Positions 45,754 through 54,831 are shown, counted from the first letter of the stretch. The stretch: 64,000 nucleotides of DNA from Gammaproteobacteria bacterium (GCA_030949385.1 JAUZSP010000010.1:1-64000); one strand, 5' to 3'. The notes: a model not told the origin generated them from the sequence alone. Numbers and translations: made by a program.

Positions 45754-45945
45754 TATGCACTGACGATTTTGAGGGTGATTATTGTGCAGGTTTACGGCAA
45801 GGTTATTTAAATTTTGGGTTGCTAAATGATGCTTAATGGTGGTTTTTTAAGGTGCGTGTTGGCAGCTGTGTGGTAAATTAACACCTCAATTTAGGTGACT
45901 AAATTACTTAAACCTTGTACGTTGTGTGAATAGGAATAAAACACC

Positions 45946-47073
45946 ATGAAGCAGAAAAAACGGATCTTGATTGTCTTTGGTACTCGTCCTGAAACCATCA
46001 AGTTTGCTCCTGTGATTCAGGCTTTGAAGGCGAAAACGGATGAGTTTGAAACTGCGATTGCGGTGACCGGTCAGCATCGGGAGATGCTGCATCAGGCCTT
46101 GGCTATTTTTGCTATTAAACCTGATTTTGATCTGGATATTATGCGTGCCAATCAAGATCTGTTTGATGTCAGTATTCATGCTCTGCAAGGCTTGAAAGAG
46201 GTGATGAAAGAATTCAATCCCGATTGTGTTTTGGTACAAGGCGATACCACCAGTACCTTTATCGGTGCTTTGGCGGCGTTTTATATGAAGGCCAAAGTGG
46301 GGCACATTGAGGCCGGTTTACGCACCTTTAATCGCTGGAACCCTTTCCCTGAAGAGGGCAACCGTAAATTGACCTCCTGTGTGACCGATTTGCATTTTGC
46401 TCCTACGGCGCAGTCAAGGCAGAATTTACTCGGTGAGGGTTATTCTGAGGCGGATATTTTTATCACCGGTAATACCTCCATTGATGCGCTGCTTTGGGTA
46501 TTGGAAAATACCCAGCCGGAGTTTGAGAAGGTCTTGACTGCTGAACAGTGTGAGGTGATTGAGGGTCGTTTTATTCTCTTGACCACCCATCGACGCGAGA
46601 ATTTTGGTAAGCCGATGGAAGATTCCCTGTTGGCGGTGTGCGACATTGTTGAACGGCACCCCGATGTGAAGGTGGTGATGCCGGTTCATTTTAATCCCAA
46701 TGTGCGTTCCAAGGTTGATCAAATTTTACGCGGCAATAAAAACATCATCTTGATCGAACCGTTGGATTACCTCAATTTTGCTCACCTGATGGGCAAAGCG
46801 GAGTTGATTTTGACCGATTCGGGTGGGGTGCAAGAAGAAGCGCCGACGTTGGGGAAACCGATTTTGGTGTTGCGTGAGACCACCGAACGACCTGAAGGAA
46901 TTGAGTCGGGTACGGCCAAGTTGGTGGGGTCGGATCGGGAGTTGATTGTGGCCGAGGCCTCGCGCCTGTTGAGCGACAAAGCCGCCTATGAGGCGATGGC
47001 GAATAAGGCCAATCCGTACGGTGACGGCAAAGCCGCTCAGCGGATTGTTGATGCTATGAGTACACATCTTTAA
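45946..47073 (+). CDS. wecB: UDP-N-acetylglucosamine 2-epimerase (non-hydrolysing)
   Basis: A 375-residue GT-B fold epimerase making UDP-ManNAc for surface polysaccharide (E. coli WecB 376). Motifs: VFGTRPETIKFAPVIQAL, VTGQHREML, VQGDTTSTF, GHIEAGLRTFNRWNPFPEEGNRKL, and the UDP-binding LTDSGGVQEEAPTLGKPILVLRETTERPEG. It implies a ManNAc-type sugar or derivative in the polymer. WecB is followed directly by a glycosyltransferase. Confidence 0.96.
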   Translation: MKQKKRILIVFGTRPETIKFAPVIQALKAKTDEFETAIAVTGQHREMLHQALAIFAIKPDFDLDIMRANQDLFDVSIHALQGLKEVMKEFNPDCVLVQGDTTSTFIGALAAFYMKAKVGHIEAGLRTFNRWNPFPEEGNRKLTSCVTDLHFAPTAQSRQNLLGEGYSEADIFITGNTSIDALLWVLENTQPEFEKVLTAEQCEVIEGRFILLTTHRRENFGKPMEDSLLAVCDIVERHPDVKVVMPVHFNPNVRSKVDQILRGNKNIILIEPLDYLNFAHLMGKAELILTDSGGVQEEAPTLGKPILVLRETTERPEGIESGTAKLVGSDRELIVAEASRLLSDKAAYEAMANKANPYGDGKAAQRIVDAMSTHL

Positions 47074-47086
47074 AGGGAGTTGATTG

Positions 47087-48241
47087 ATGAAAATTTTGTT
47101 TCCGTATATGGCGCGTTGGTTTGCGGTTAACTGGACTCGTTATCACTCCTTGCTAGAGGTGTTGGGTCGTCAGGGGCATGAAGTGCATGTCTTGCAGCCG
47201 CCTTCGATGGATTCGGAAGAGACCAATTTTCGTGAAATTGCTCATCGTGAGATGCCCAATGTGCATTTGCATGATGTGAAGTTGAGCGACGGTTTTTGGA
47301 ATAAAAAACTGCCCTTGGATAAATTGGTGAAAAAAGCCTATTTTTCTATGGCAGCTTATAAAGACGCAAAAAAGATTGTTGAGGAAGAGGGCATTGATTT
47401 GGTGCTGTTGTATAACATTCCCCAATATCAATTTATGCGTCTGAAAGGCCCTAAAATTGTCTTTGATTTTGCTGATGATTACATTGACATGCTCGCTTAC
47501 GAGCTAGGTTCGTTGAATATTGCCCCCATTCGTGGCGTGGCGCAGAAGATGTTGGATAGCATGATGAAACGTTCTGATGCGGTGTTGTGTGTTTCTCATG
47601 AGCTGGCTAAATTGGCCAAGGGCAATGTGCATGTGCTGGCCAACGGGGTCAGTGGTGATCAGATGGTGGCGCTGGTGGATGGCAAGCCGATCAATGTGGT
47701 GGCGACAGAAAAATTCACCGTCGGCTTTTTAGGTGCGTTTGAGTATTTTATTGACTTCGATATTATTCTTGATGCCGCTGAAAAATTGCCCGAGGTGCAT
47801 TTTTTATTGGTTGGGTCAGGTCGTGACTGGGAAGGGGTTAAACAAGAGGTCTCTGACCGTAAGCTCGAAAATATTGAGTTGACCGGCGGTGTGCCTCACG
47901 ATGAGGTGTTTGATTACATTGATCGTATGGACGTCTGTTTGAACATCTTTAAACCAATCCCTGTTTCTCATCGTGCCTGTCCGATCAAACTGTTTGAGTA
48001 TTTGAGTCGGCATAAACCGGTGATCAGTACCCGTTTGCATGAAATGCCCTACATTGATGACGGTGATTTTCTTTATTATGCCGATCAACCAGCAGAGCTG
48101 GTTTTGGCCATTGAGCGCATTCAGCAGAACCCTGAGGAAGCCTTTGAAATGGCGCACAAAGGTTATAATAAAGTGGATGAGAGTTTTACTTGGGAAAAAT
48201 TGGCAACGCAGTTTTTAGAATTGTCTACGGTGAAAAATTAG
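47087..48241 (+). CDS. Glycosyltransferase (GT-B, family 4-like)
   Basis: A 384-residue GT-B glycosyltransferase. The C-terminal nucleotide-sugar region has FTVGFLGAFEYFIDFDIILDAAEKLP, HFLLVGSGRDW, LTGGVPHDEVFDYID and the catalytic acidic stretch CPIKLFEYLSRHKPVIST. The sugar donor is unknown. The start is ATG 47087 with AAGGGAG seven bases upstream, 13 bases after the wecB stop. Last gene of the EPS locus. Confidence 0.9.
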   Translation: MKILFPYMARWFAVNWTRYHSLLEVLGRQGHEVHVLQPPSMDSEETNFREIAHREMPNVHLHDVKLSDGFWNKKLPLDKLVKKAYFSMAAYKDAKKIVEEEGIDLVLLYNIPQYQFMRLKGPKIVFDFADDYIDMLAYELGSLNIAPIRGVAQKMLDSMMKRSDAVLCVSHELAKLAKGNVHVLANGVSGDQMVALVDGKPINVVATEKFTVGFLGAFEYFIDFDIILDAAEKLPEVHFLLVGSGRDWEGVKQEVSDRKLENIELTGGVPHDEVFDYIDRMDVCLNIFKPIPVSHRACPIKLFEYLSRHKPVISTRLHEMPYIDDGDFLYYADQPAELVLAIERIQQNPEEAFEMAHKGYNKVDESFTWEKLATQFLELSTVKN

Positions 48242-48265
48242 GCCGGTTTTAATTTAGAGCCGAAT

Positions 48266-48293
48266 AAAAAAGCCCCGTTTTGGGGCTTTTTTT
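48266..48293. terminator. Bidirectional terminator ending the EPS locus
   Basis: AAAAAAGCCCC (48266-48276), GTTTT loop, GGGGCTTTTTTT (48282-48293). It has T tracts on both strands, so it can terminate the EPS operon and the convergent rraA-like gene. Confidence 0.9.
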
Positions 48294-48319
48294 ATGGCTT
48301 GATTTGGCCTCAACTCATA

Positions 48320-49030
48320 TTAATCAATGTACTCTACATCGGAGCCGTCCAACAAACGATCCGCCCATTCATTATTAAAATTGCCTTTGGCCACCTCTTG
48401 GCAATAAATGCTGAATTCTTTATCCCAATTGTGCAAGCGTTCTAAAAGGGTTTCCATGTAATCGTTACGCACGACGACAACCCCAGTCTGATCGGCCACA
48501 ATCAAATCACCTGGGTTTATGACGATGCCACCGCAGCTGATTTGATGGTTGATCTCCCCAGGGCCGCGTTGCATCGGCCCCACTGGGGTGGTGCCTCGGG
48601 CGTAGATGGGCAGGCCGATCTCTTTTAGGCCGGGCAAATCGCGGATCAGACCGTCAATGACAAAACCGGCAATGCCCCGATGTTTTGCTTTTTGGCTCAC
48701 CAGTTCACCGCAGATGGCATTGGTTTGTCGCCCGCCCGTATCCACCACAATGACGTCCCCCGGTTTGGCCAGATCCAAGGCTTTATGCACCATCAGATTG
48801 TCACCGGGAAAGACTTTTACCGTGCAAGCGGGGCCGATCAGTTTTTGTTTGTTGACCAGATTACGAATTTTAGGCGAGAGGGCATAGAGCCGATTCATCA
48901 GGTCGGAGATGTCGGGAGTGGGGTATTTGGCGTACTGTTCGATTAACTCCTTTGGCGGACGTTCAAAATCACGCCGAATACGAAAGCCTGGGCCGGGGTG
49001 GACTGCGGTTGTCTGTGGTTTTCCTGCCAT
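48320..49030 (-). CDS. RraA-like HMG/CHA-type aldolase
   Basis: A 236-residue member of the RraA/dimethylmenaquinone methyltransferase-like family. The aldolase active-site signature is present: GGRQTNAICGELVSQKA, then GFVIDGLIRDLPGL with the conserved Arg-Asp pair. This suggests pyruvate-type aldolase (4-hydroxy-4-methyl-2-oxoglutarate or oxaloacetate decarboxylase) activity rather than RNase E inhibition. AGGAGC lies before the ATG. The next gene upstream is an Ldh-type oxidoreductase. Confidence 0.85.
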   Translation of the reverse strand: MAGKPQTTAVHPGPGFRIRRDFERPPKELIEQYAKYPTPDISDLMNRLYALSPKIRNLVNKQKLIGPACTVKVFPGDNLMVHKALDLAKPGDVIVVDTGGRQTNAICGELVSQKAKHRGIAGFVIDGLIRDLPGLKEIGLPIYARGTTPVGPMQRGPGEINHQISCGGIVINPGDLIVADQTGVVVVRNDYMETLLERLHNWDKEFSIYCQEVAKGNFNNEWADRLLDGSDVEYID

Positions 49031-49056
49031 TTTATGCTCCTAGGGCTTGCGCCACT

Positions 49057-50097
49057 TCACCAAGGTAATGGAATGTTTCGGTTTTTTGCCAAGTTTTTGA
49101 GTGCGTTACAAGTGTGTTCATCAAGGCTAATGCCCTCGCGTTGGCTTTTATCATAGGCTTTCCAGCGGGATTCGCCGGGCAGTGCGGGAATGTTATTGGT
49201 TTTTCCGCCAGCGGCGTGAATTAAATCGCTGAGGTGTTCAAGGCGTTGGTAGTACTGTTCCAGCGGCATAAAACGGCGGATATCCAAAGCGATAAAGAGG
49301 TGGCCGTTGTTGCTGTTGCGGTCAAAATCGTCGTGCATGGAGGCCACTTGATGGGAGATTCCTGCGCCGGTAATGACTGCGCTGAGGATCTCCACCATCA
49401 GCGAGAGACCATAACCTTTAGCGCCACCAAAAGGCAGCACGGTGCCATTTTTGACCTCATTGGGGTCGGTGATGGGCTGACCGTCTGCATCGACGGCGAT
49501 GCCTTCGGGCAGCTGTTGACCGGCTTCAATGGCGCGCTTGATGCTGGAACCGGCGCTGGCGGCGGTGGCCATGTCGAGCAAAATGGAGCGTCCATCACGG
49601 CGCGGAATGCCAAAGGCCATCGGGTTGGTGCCAAAGACCGCTTGGTTGCCACCAAACGGTGCGACTTTGGGTACTGAGTTACTGGTACTGATGCCGATCA
49701 TGCCTCGTTCAGCGGCCAGTTGGGTGTAATAGGCACCTGAACCGTTCCAGTTGCTGTTGCGCACGCCGACCACGCCCACGCCTTGGGTTTCTGCCAACTC
49801 AATGGCCTTTAACATGCTGTGATGGCTGACGTATTGGCCAAAGCCGTTATTGCCGTCCATTAAACCCAGAGAGGGGCTTTTTTGTTCAAAGTTGAGCTGG
49901 CAAGGGGTGGTGATGCGGCCTTTTTGCAGCCGATTAATCAACACCGGCAGCCGCCAAGCACCTTGGGTGGGGCGATTGATCTGGCTGTTCCAGCTCAAAA
50001 CGCTGCTCAGAATTTCGGCTTGTGCTGCGTCACAGTCATAGGCCAACAGCAGCGTTTTAATCAGTTGGTGCAGCTCAGGCGTTGGGATCTGCGGCAC
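49057..50097 (-). CDS. Ldh/MDH2 family NAD(P)-dependent oxidoreductase
   Basis: A 346-residue protein of the malate/L-lactate/sulfolactate dehydrogenase 2 family (YlbC/ComC type). Visible: GNNGFGQYVSHHSMLKAIELA, VGVRNSNWNGSGAYYTQLA, ISTSNSVPKVAPFGG, FGTNPMAFGIP, and GGAKGYGLSLMVEILS. Members reduce 2-oxo acids to 2-hydroxy acids. The start is a GTG at 50097 with GGGAGG before it, and it overlaps the upstream ATP-grasp gene by 23 bases. Substrate unknown. Confidence 0.87.
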   Translation of the reverse strand: MPQIPTPELHQLIKTLLLAYDCDAAQAEILSSVLSWNSQINRPTQGAWRLPVLINRLQKGRITTPCQLNFEQKSPSLGLMDGNNGFGQYVSHHSMLKAIELAETQGVGVVGVRNSNWNGSGAYYTQLAAERGMIGISTSNSVPKVAPFGGNQAVFGTNPMAFGIPRRDGRSILLDMATAASAGSSIKRAIEAGQQLPEGIAVDADGQPITDPNEVKNGTVLPFGGAKGYGLSLMVEILSAVITGAGISHQVASMHDDFDRNSNNGHLFIALDIRRFMPLEQYYQRLEHLSDLIHAAGGKTNNIPALPGESRWKAYDKSQREGISLDEHTCNALKNLAKNRNIPLPW

Positions 50098-51313
50098 GGT
50101 TGCCTCCCATAAGTTGTCTTGCCTTTTTCAGTAGGCGGGAGCCGATGTAACTGAGGTCGTCGCGGACCTTGATCACCCATGGCATGGGGTCGTAGAGTTT
50201 AAAATAGTTGACCACCTGTCGATGCGCCAAACTTTTCAGCCAGCCGAAAAAGCTCAGTTCGCCACGCTGTTTCAGTTGCCTAAAGGCGTGGAAGTCTCGA
50301 TCTGGAATCCAGAGGTGCAGGTGTTGTTGATACGCTTCGATTTTATCGGGAGTCTGGCCATCAAGGTATTGGTAGACGATTTTGGCGATGTCCATGCCGC
50401 TCTGGTAGACCAGCTCTTGAGAGGCGACAAAACGAGCGTTGATCTCGATCAGTTTTAACTCACCGTCACGCAGATCCCGTTTAAACTCCATGTTGCACAG
50501 GCCGGTGAAGTGAATGTGTTTCAGTAGTTTTTGCCCTAACTTTGCTACTTCCGGTTGCCACTCGGTGACGTGGTAGGTGGCTCCGCCGTGATTGACCGGA
50601 TAGCGGCGTTTGATCCGTTTGGTAAAGTGATACAGCGGCTGTTCTGCTTGATTGTGGTAAGTGAAATAGCTGCAAAGTAGGCTGTCGGGGCCGGGAATGT
50701 ATTCGCTGATCATAAATGCCAAACCGGCATTTAGGACACGGCTGGCTTTGTCGAGCAGCTCTTGAGCGTTTTCTACCGCAAGGTATTTTTGGCCGTCAAA
50801 CTGGGCTTGGAAGAGGTGAGAATGAATCGGTTTGATAATGGCCGGATAACTGACCTCGTGCATAATGTCGATGACGTCTTGTTGTTTGCTGACTTGCCAA
50901 AATTCGGGAATGGAAATGCCCGCCTGTTTGGCAACCCTCAGGGTGTGCTGCTTGTCTAGCAGCTCTTGGCGTGATTGCAGGCTTTGGCCTTCGAGCCGGT
51001 AGTGCTGCTCCAGCTCGGCTTGATGGGCAATGACAAATTCAAGCGCTTTGTCGCTGCAAGGAAAGAGAATGGCTTCTTTCAATTCTTCCGCTGGGTCTTC
51101 CAGCAGCAGTTTGTGCCAGTAGTTGAGCAGGGGTACACCCTCAGGGATGAGGTAGGTTTGCTGACAATAACGTGAATGCAGGGCGTAACATTCTGCGGGG
51201 GCTGAGAGGTAAATGGGCACTCCTTGCCTGCCTAAGCTGCGTACGACGGAGAGGGCATTGGCTTGACCGTCTAGGATCAAGACGGCGCGTTTCTGAGTGG
51301 TTTTTCTGGTCAT
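50075..51313 (-). CDS. ATP-grasp carboxylate-amine ligase-like protein
   Basis: A 412-residue ATP-grasp protein. The N-terminal pre-ATP domain has KRAVLILDGQANALSVVRSLGRQG. The ATP-binding part includes YPAIIKPIHSHLF, ISEYIPGPDSLLCSYF and the metal-binding ELKLIEINARF. It resembles unassigned ATP-grasp ligases that join a carboxylate to an amine and occur beside polysaccharide genes. It overlaps the Ldh-type gene by 23 bases, so the two are coupled. Substrate unknown. The start is ATG 51313. Confidence 0.83.
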   Translation of the reverse strand: MTRKTTQKRAVLILDGQANALSVVRSLGRQGVPIYLSAPAECYALHSRYCQQTYLIPEGVPLLNYWHKLLLEDPAEELKEAILFPCSDKALEFVIAHQAELEQHYRLEGQSLQSRQELLDKQHTLRVAKQAGISIPEFWQVSKQQDVIDIMHEVSYPAIIKPIHSHLFQAQFDGQKYLAVENAQELLDKASRVLNAGLAFMISEYIPGPDSLLCSYFTYHNQAEQPLYHFTKRIKRRYPVNHGGATYHVTEWQPEVAKLGQKLLKHIHFTGLCNMEFKRDLRDGELKLIEINARFVASQELVYQSGMDIAKIVYQYLDGQTPDKIEAYQQHLHLWIPDRDFHAFRQLKQRGELSFFGWLKSLAHRQVVNYFKLYDPMPWVIKVRDDLSYIGSRLLKKARQLMGGNRAADPNA

Positions 51314-51618
51314 ATTGAATTCTATTCGTTGTGGCAAAAGGGTTGTGATTGTTTTAGTGGATTTGACCTAATAAGGAGTCCAGTTTAACCGCTTGTTTTC
51401 TAGCCAGATAGATTTGGTCGGAGGCGAATATTTTTTGCCTTACTGACTTGGCGGCAATAATCTCTCTTTTGTAAGATTTTCATGCTGATGAAGTGTAGAA
51501 GATCAATCATAATTTCCTCTGACAATGTTTTAAGATTAAATTAAGACTAAGTGTGTGTGTTTGCGGCATGATGGCTTCTAAGCGATTAACATTCCAATTA
51601 ATCCAAGGAGGTGGGAGG
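51314..51618. other. Intergenic region between ATP-grasp and hslR
   Basis: About 305 bases between divergent genes, with no convincing coding frame. A weak TTGCCT (51435) with AATAAT (51456) at 15-base spacing is the best promoter candidate, on the plus strand. AAGGAGGT at 51605-51612 is the hslR ribosome-binding site. Confidence 0.4.
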
Positions 51619-52029
51619 GTGGTTAAACAGAGATTGGATGCAGAGCAACTTTTACAGGTTCGGATTGATAAGTGGCTATGGGCTGCGCGTTTTTTTAAAA
51701 CTCGTTCACTGGCTTCAGAAGCGATTAAGGGCGGCAAAGTCCATATTAACGGTCAGAAAAGCAAACCGGCAAAAATGGTACAGATGGGAGATGAGCTGAA
51801 AATTCGGCGCGGTTTTGATGAGTATTGGATTGCCGTGCGGCAGCTGTCGGCGAAACGAGGCTCTGCCAAGGTGGCGGTTTTGCTTTACGAAGAGAGTGCC
51901 GAGAGTCTTTCTCGCCGCCAAACGGCAGCGGAACAGCGCAAGGTTTTGGCTGTTGGCCGTGGCTTGAATGAGAAGCCGAATAAAAAACAGCGTCGTCAGT
52001 TGGTCAGTTTTACCAAAGGACGGCTGTAA
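51619..52029 (+). CDS. hslR: Heat-shock protein 15 (S4-domain RNA-binding)
   Basis: A 136-residue protein (E. coli Hsp15 133). The S4 motif begins VRIDKWLWAARFFKTRSLASEAIKGGKVHING and is followed by a basic C terminus. Hsp15 binds stalled 50S subunits carrying nascent chains. The GTG 51619 start is chosen because a consensus AAGGAGGT lies six bases before it; longer in-frame extensions are not conserved. Confidence 0.92.
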   Translation: MVKQRLDAEQLLQVRIDKWLWAARFFKTRSLASEAIKGGKVHINGQKSKPAKMVQMGDELKIRRGFDEYWIAVRQLSAKRGSAKVAVLLYEESAESLSRRQTAAEQRKVLAVGRGLNEKPNKKQRRQLVSFTKGRL

Positions 52030-52042
52030 ATGAGCGCTCTGT

Positions 52043-52480
52043 TTAGGGTTCGGTGATGCGAACGGCCAGTACATCGCAAGGGGCGGAGTGCAGTACCGCG
52101 TTGGCGGTGGAGCCGAGCAGCAGTTGCAAACCTTGGCGGCCGTGGCTACCGACGATGATCAGATCGACGTGCTCTTTTTCGCTTAAACGAATGATTTCCG
52201 TTTTGGGTGAGCCGATTTCAACCCACTGATTTTTTTCGCTGACCTTCAGCTCTTCGCCAAGCTGTTTGATCTGTTCTTTGGAGCGCACGATCAGCGAGGT
52301 TTCTAGGTCGTCGTTGGGCATAATAAAGTCGTCGATGTAACCGGGCGGCAGGTAGTCTACGACGTGAATCAGGCTGAGCTTGGCTTGATAATGTTCTGCC
52401 AGCTCCTTGGCTTTTTCGATGACCGCATCGCTTTCTGGGGAGAAATCGACGCCGAGAAGAATGTGTTTGTAGATGTGCAT
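52043..52480 (-). CDS. Universal stress protein, UspA family
   Basis: A 145-residue Usp domain protein (E. coli UspA 144). It starts MHIYKHILLGVDFSPES and has the ATP-binding pattern IIVGSHGRQGLQLLLGSTANAVL (G-2x-G-9x-GS). Usp proteins accumulate in stress and stationary phase. AAGGAGGG lies before the ATG. Confidence 0.93.
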   Translation of the reverse strand: MHIYKHILLGVDFSPESDAVIEKAKELAEHYQAKLSLIHVVDYLPPGYIDDFIMPNDDLETSLIVRSKEQIKQLGEELKVSEKNQWVEIGSPKTEIIRLSEKEHVDLIIVGSHGRQGLQLLLGSTANAVLHSAPCDVLAVRITEP

Positions 52481-52565
52481 GTCACCCTCCTTGTATCTCA
52501 GTCTGGAATTTATCGCCTACGGTTTCAGTTTCTACCCCGCTTTGGACAGCGTCAACCCTTATCTT

Positions 52566-52802
52566 TTAGTTATGTTTTGCCTGTGTCTGCTTTGTCCTTT
52601 TTTTGCCGGTTTTTTGTGACAGGCTGAGGCAGTCATCGCGCCAGATGCAGCCATCTTGATCGCAATAACCACTGATGGCGGTGGCAAAACAGTCAAAATT
52701 GCCTTCACTGGATTGAATGCTGCGTATTAAGATTTTTTTTGGCAGCTTGCCTGGTTTGAGGTTGATGCTGCGGGCGATGCTGCGAATTTGTTGCATGTTC
52801 AT
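52566..52802 (-). CDS. Small SAP-domain-like cysteine protein
   Basis: A 78-residue protein. QQIRSIARSINLKPGKLPKKILIR matches a SAP-like helix pair, followed by EGNFDCFATAISGYCDQDGCIWRDDC with four regularly spaced cysteines and a basic tail. Similar small proteins occur in many proteobacteria. The cysteines may bind metal (inference). GGAG lies nine bases before ATG 52802. Function unknown. Confidence 0.7.
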   Translation of the reverse strand: MNMQQIRSIARSINLKPGKLPKKILIRSIQSSEGNFDCFATAISGYCDQDGCIWRDDCLSLSQKTGKKRTKQTQAKHN

Positions 52803-52934
52803 GGTTTGTTCTCCGGTTTGGTTATGGGTTGGATGGATTATAAATCTTGTTGGCTTAAGGTAGGGTTGAATTTTCAACTGTTTGGGGGTTGTTATGCTGA
52901 AAATCTTGATTTCTTAAGCAATATTTGGGGCAAG

Positions 52935-53854
52935 TTACTTTTGCGTTGGATTTTTGGCGCTGATCCAGTGGGTTTCTTGTTGGAACAGTTCGATAAAACG
53001 CCGTTGAAAGGTGCGCAGATATGTGTCATTGAGGTAGGCAACCTTGGTGGTCTCCCAGGGAAATAGATGGCTGAGATCGCGTTTTTGTAAATCATGGTCT
53101 TCTTTCTCGTTGAAGGCTAAATCGGCAATAATGCCGATGCCCAAACCCTCACGAACATAGGTTTTTATTACATCCGTATCAGCCGCGCTGAGGGCAATTT
53201 GGGGTTGCAAGTCGGCTCGTTTAAACGTCTGGTTTAGGTTGCCACGACCGGTAAAACCAAAGATGTAGGTGATCAAGGGGTAATCGCATAGGTGTTTGAG
53301 TGTGATTTGTTTATATTGAAGAATGGGGTGCTGTTGTGGTGCAATTAAACAGCGATTCCAGCGGTAAATAGTTTTGAATGAGAGTTCAGCGCTTTTATCC
53401 AAAGCTTCGGTGCAGATGGCGAGATCGACATGATCTTTGATTGCCATGTTGACCAACTGTTCAGGAGTGCCTTGATGCAGTTGAATTTCTACATCGGGAT
53501 AGATTTGTCGAAAGCGATGAATGGCCGGTGGTAAGACATAACGGGCTTGGGTATGAGTTGCTCCAATACGTAGTACACCGAGATTCTGCTGTTGATGCTC
53601 TGTGCCAATGGCGGTGAGGCTGGCAACGGCGCTGAGAACTTTGCGGGCGTAATGCAGGACTTCTTTTCCTGGTTCACTGAGTCCGATCAAACGTTTACCG
53701 TGGCGTTGAAAAAGGGGGTGCCTAATTCGTTTTCCAGTTGCTTCAGGTGTTGAGAGACCGCAGGTTGGACTAAATGCAGCTGTTCGGCGGTACGGCTGAC
53801 ATTGAAACCTTGGTCGACCAAGGTGATTAGAGAGCGGAGTTGGCGCAGTTCCAT
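52935..53854 (-). CDS. CysB-like LysR regulator, frameshifted
   Basis: Two frames make one LysR protein. From ATG 53854 comes the DNA-binding part (ELRQLRSLITLVDQGFNVSRTAEQ, QPAVSQHLKQLENELGTP). The frame breaks at A5/G5 (53709-53718 on the plus strand), where one base appears to be missing. It resumes as QRHGKRLIGLSEPGKEVLHYARK and continues through an effector domain with IGATHTQARYVLPPAI, the CysB/Cbl signature. The joined protein has about 306 residues. It is divergent from the cysteine-less DsrC-like gene. Confidence 0.85.
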
Positions 53855-53969
53855 ATCATTATTAATTATATTGATGAATGAATTATTATTTCTAATGCTT
53901 GAGTATGGCAGAGATAATGGACTCTCACTACTGAATAGAACGTTGGCTCAAGGTGCCTTGGAGAATATT

Positions 53970-54314
53970 ATGTTGAACTTTAATGCAGAACAGGTGGTTC
54001 ATAATCCCAACTTTGCTGGTTTGTTTGATGAATACGGTTTTTTGCTAAACCCTGATCTATGGACAGAGGTTCTGGCAGAAAAAATTGCGCATCTGCAAGG
54101 ACTCGGCTCTTTGGGCGAAAAACATTGGCGCGTGGTTCACCATATTCGGGCAAAATATTTGGAGGTGGGCGGTGTGCCCACCATGCGCTTGGTCTGCCGT
54201 GCGGTGAGTTTGTCAAAAGAGGAGGTGTATGAGCTGTTTGGTGGCTGTTTGCCGGTCTGGCGCATTGCGGGCTTGCCCGATCCTGGCGAAGAAGCGAGGG
54301 CGTATATGAGTTGA
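53970..54314 (+). CDS. DsrC/TusE-like protein lacking both redox cysteines (RspA-like)
   Basis: A 114-residue protein of the DsrC/TusE/RspA superfamily: GFLLNPDLWTEVLAEKIA, WRVVHHIRAKYLEVGGVPTMRLVCRAV and RIAGLPDP. In DsrC the C terminus has two sulfur-carrying cysteines; here the second last is absent (the protein ends in GEEARAYMS) and the inner one is replaced by W97. A different cysteine, C93, is nearby. This fits the cysteine-less RspA group, proposed to be regulatory. I use ATG 53970 with GGAG six bases upstream. Confidence 0.83.
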   Translation: MLNFNAEQVVHNPNFAGLFDEYGFLLNPDLWTEVLAEKIAHLQGLGSLGEKHWRVVHHIRAKYLEVGGVPTMRLVCRAVSLSKEEVYELFGGCLPVWRIAGLPDPGEEARAYMS

Positions 54315-54479
54315 TCTGCTCGGCCACCGTTGATTTATCTTTAGCCTGAATCAACAAAAATATACGATGTAGCTGGCTTTTTTTGGAAAACGGGTCTACA
54401 TAGGTACAAGACTCTGGGTTTCGGTGGCCTATTTTGCCGTAATTTAGTTGTTTTGGTGTTAACAGGTTAGGAGTTGGCG

Positions 54480-54713
54480 ATGGATATTAAAATGGTTGAT
54501 ATTACGGTTCATATTGACGAAACCCTCGACAGAGAGAGTTGCCAAGCGTTGGACAATCAAGTTCGAGCCAATGACGGTGTGTTGGGGATTGGACATCTGG
54601 AGACTCAACCTCATTTGATGATGGTGGAATATGATCCAGAAAAATTGACTTCAATGGACATATTGATGGTGGTGAGAAATCAAGGTGTACATGCTGAGTT
54701 ATTGGGTCTGTAG
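54480..54713 (+). CDS. Heavy-metal-associated-like ferredoxin-fold small protein
   Basis: A 77-residue protein with a beta-alpha-beta-beta-alpha-beta pattern typical of HMA/MerP-like domains: DITVHIDETLDRESCQALDNQV, VLGIGHLETQPHLMMVEYDPEKL. The metal-binding CXXC is absent, so it is unlikely to be a metal chaperone. TTAGGAG lies six bases before ATG 54480. It follows the DsrC-like gene by about 165 bases; whether they are related is uncertain. Confidence 0.65.
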   Translation: MDIKMVDITVHIDETLDRESCQALDNQVRANDGVLGIGHLETQPHLMMVEYDPEKLTSMDILMVVRNQGVHAELLGL

Positions 54714-54831
54714 TTTTTCTGAGTAAGATGATTTGAGGCTGGAGCTGGAAAGGCTCTGGCCTTTTTTTGTTGTTTTTTTCAAGCTAACCCCGCTACTATG
54801 GAGAACGATTTTTCTAAGGAGTGGGGGAGTT

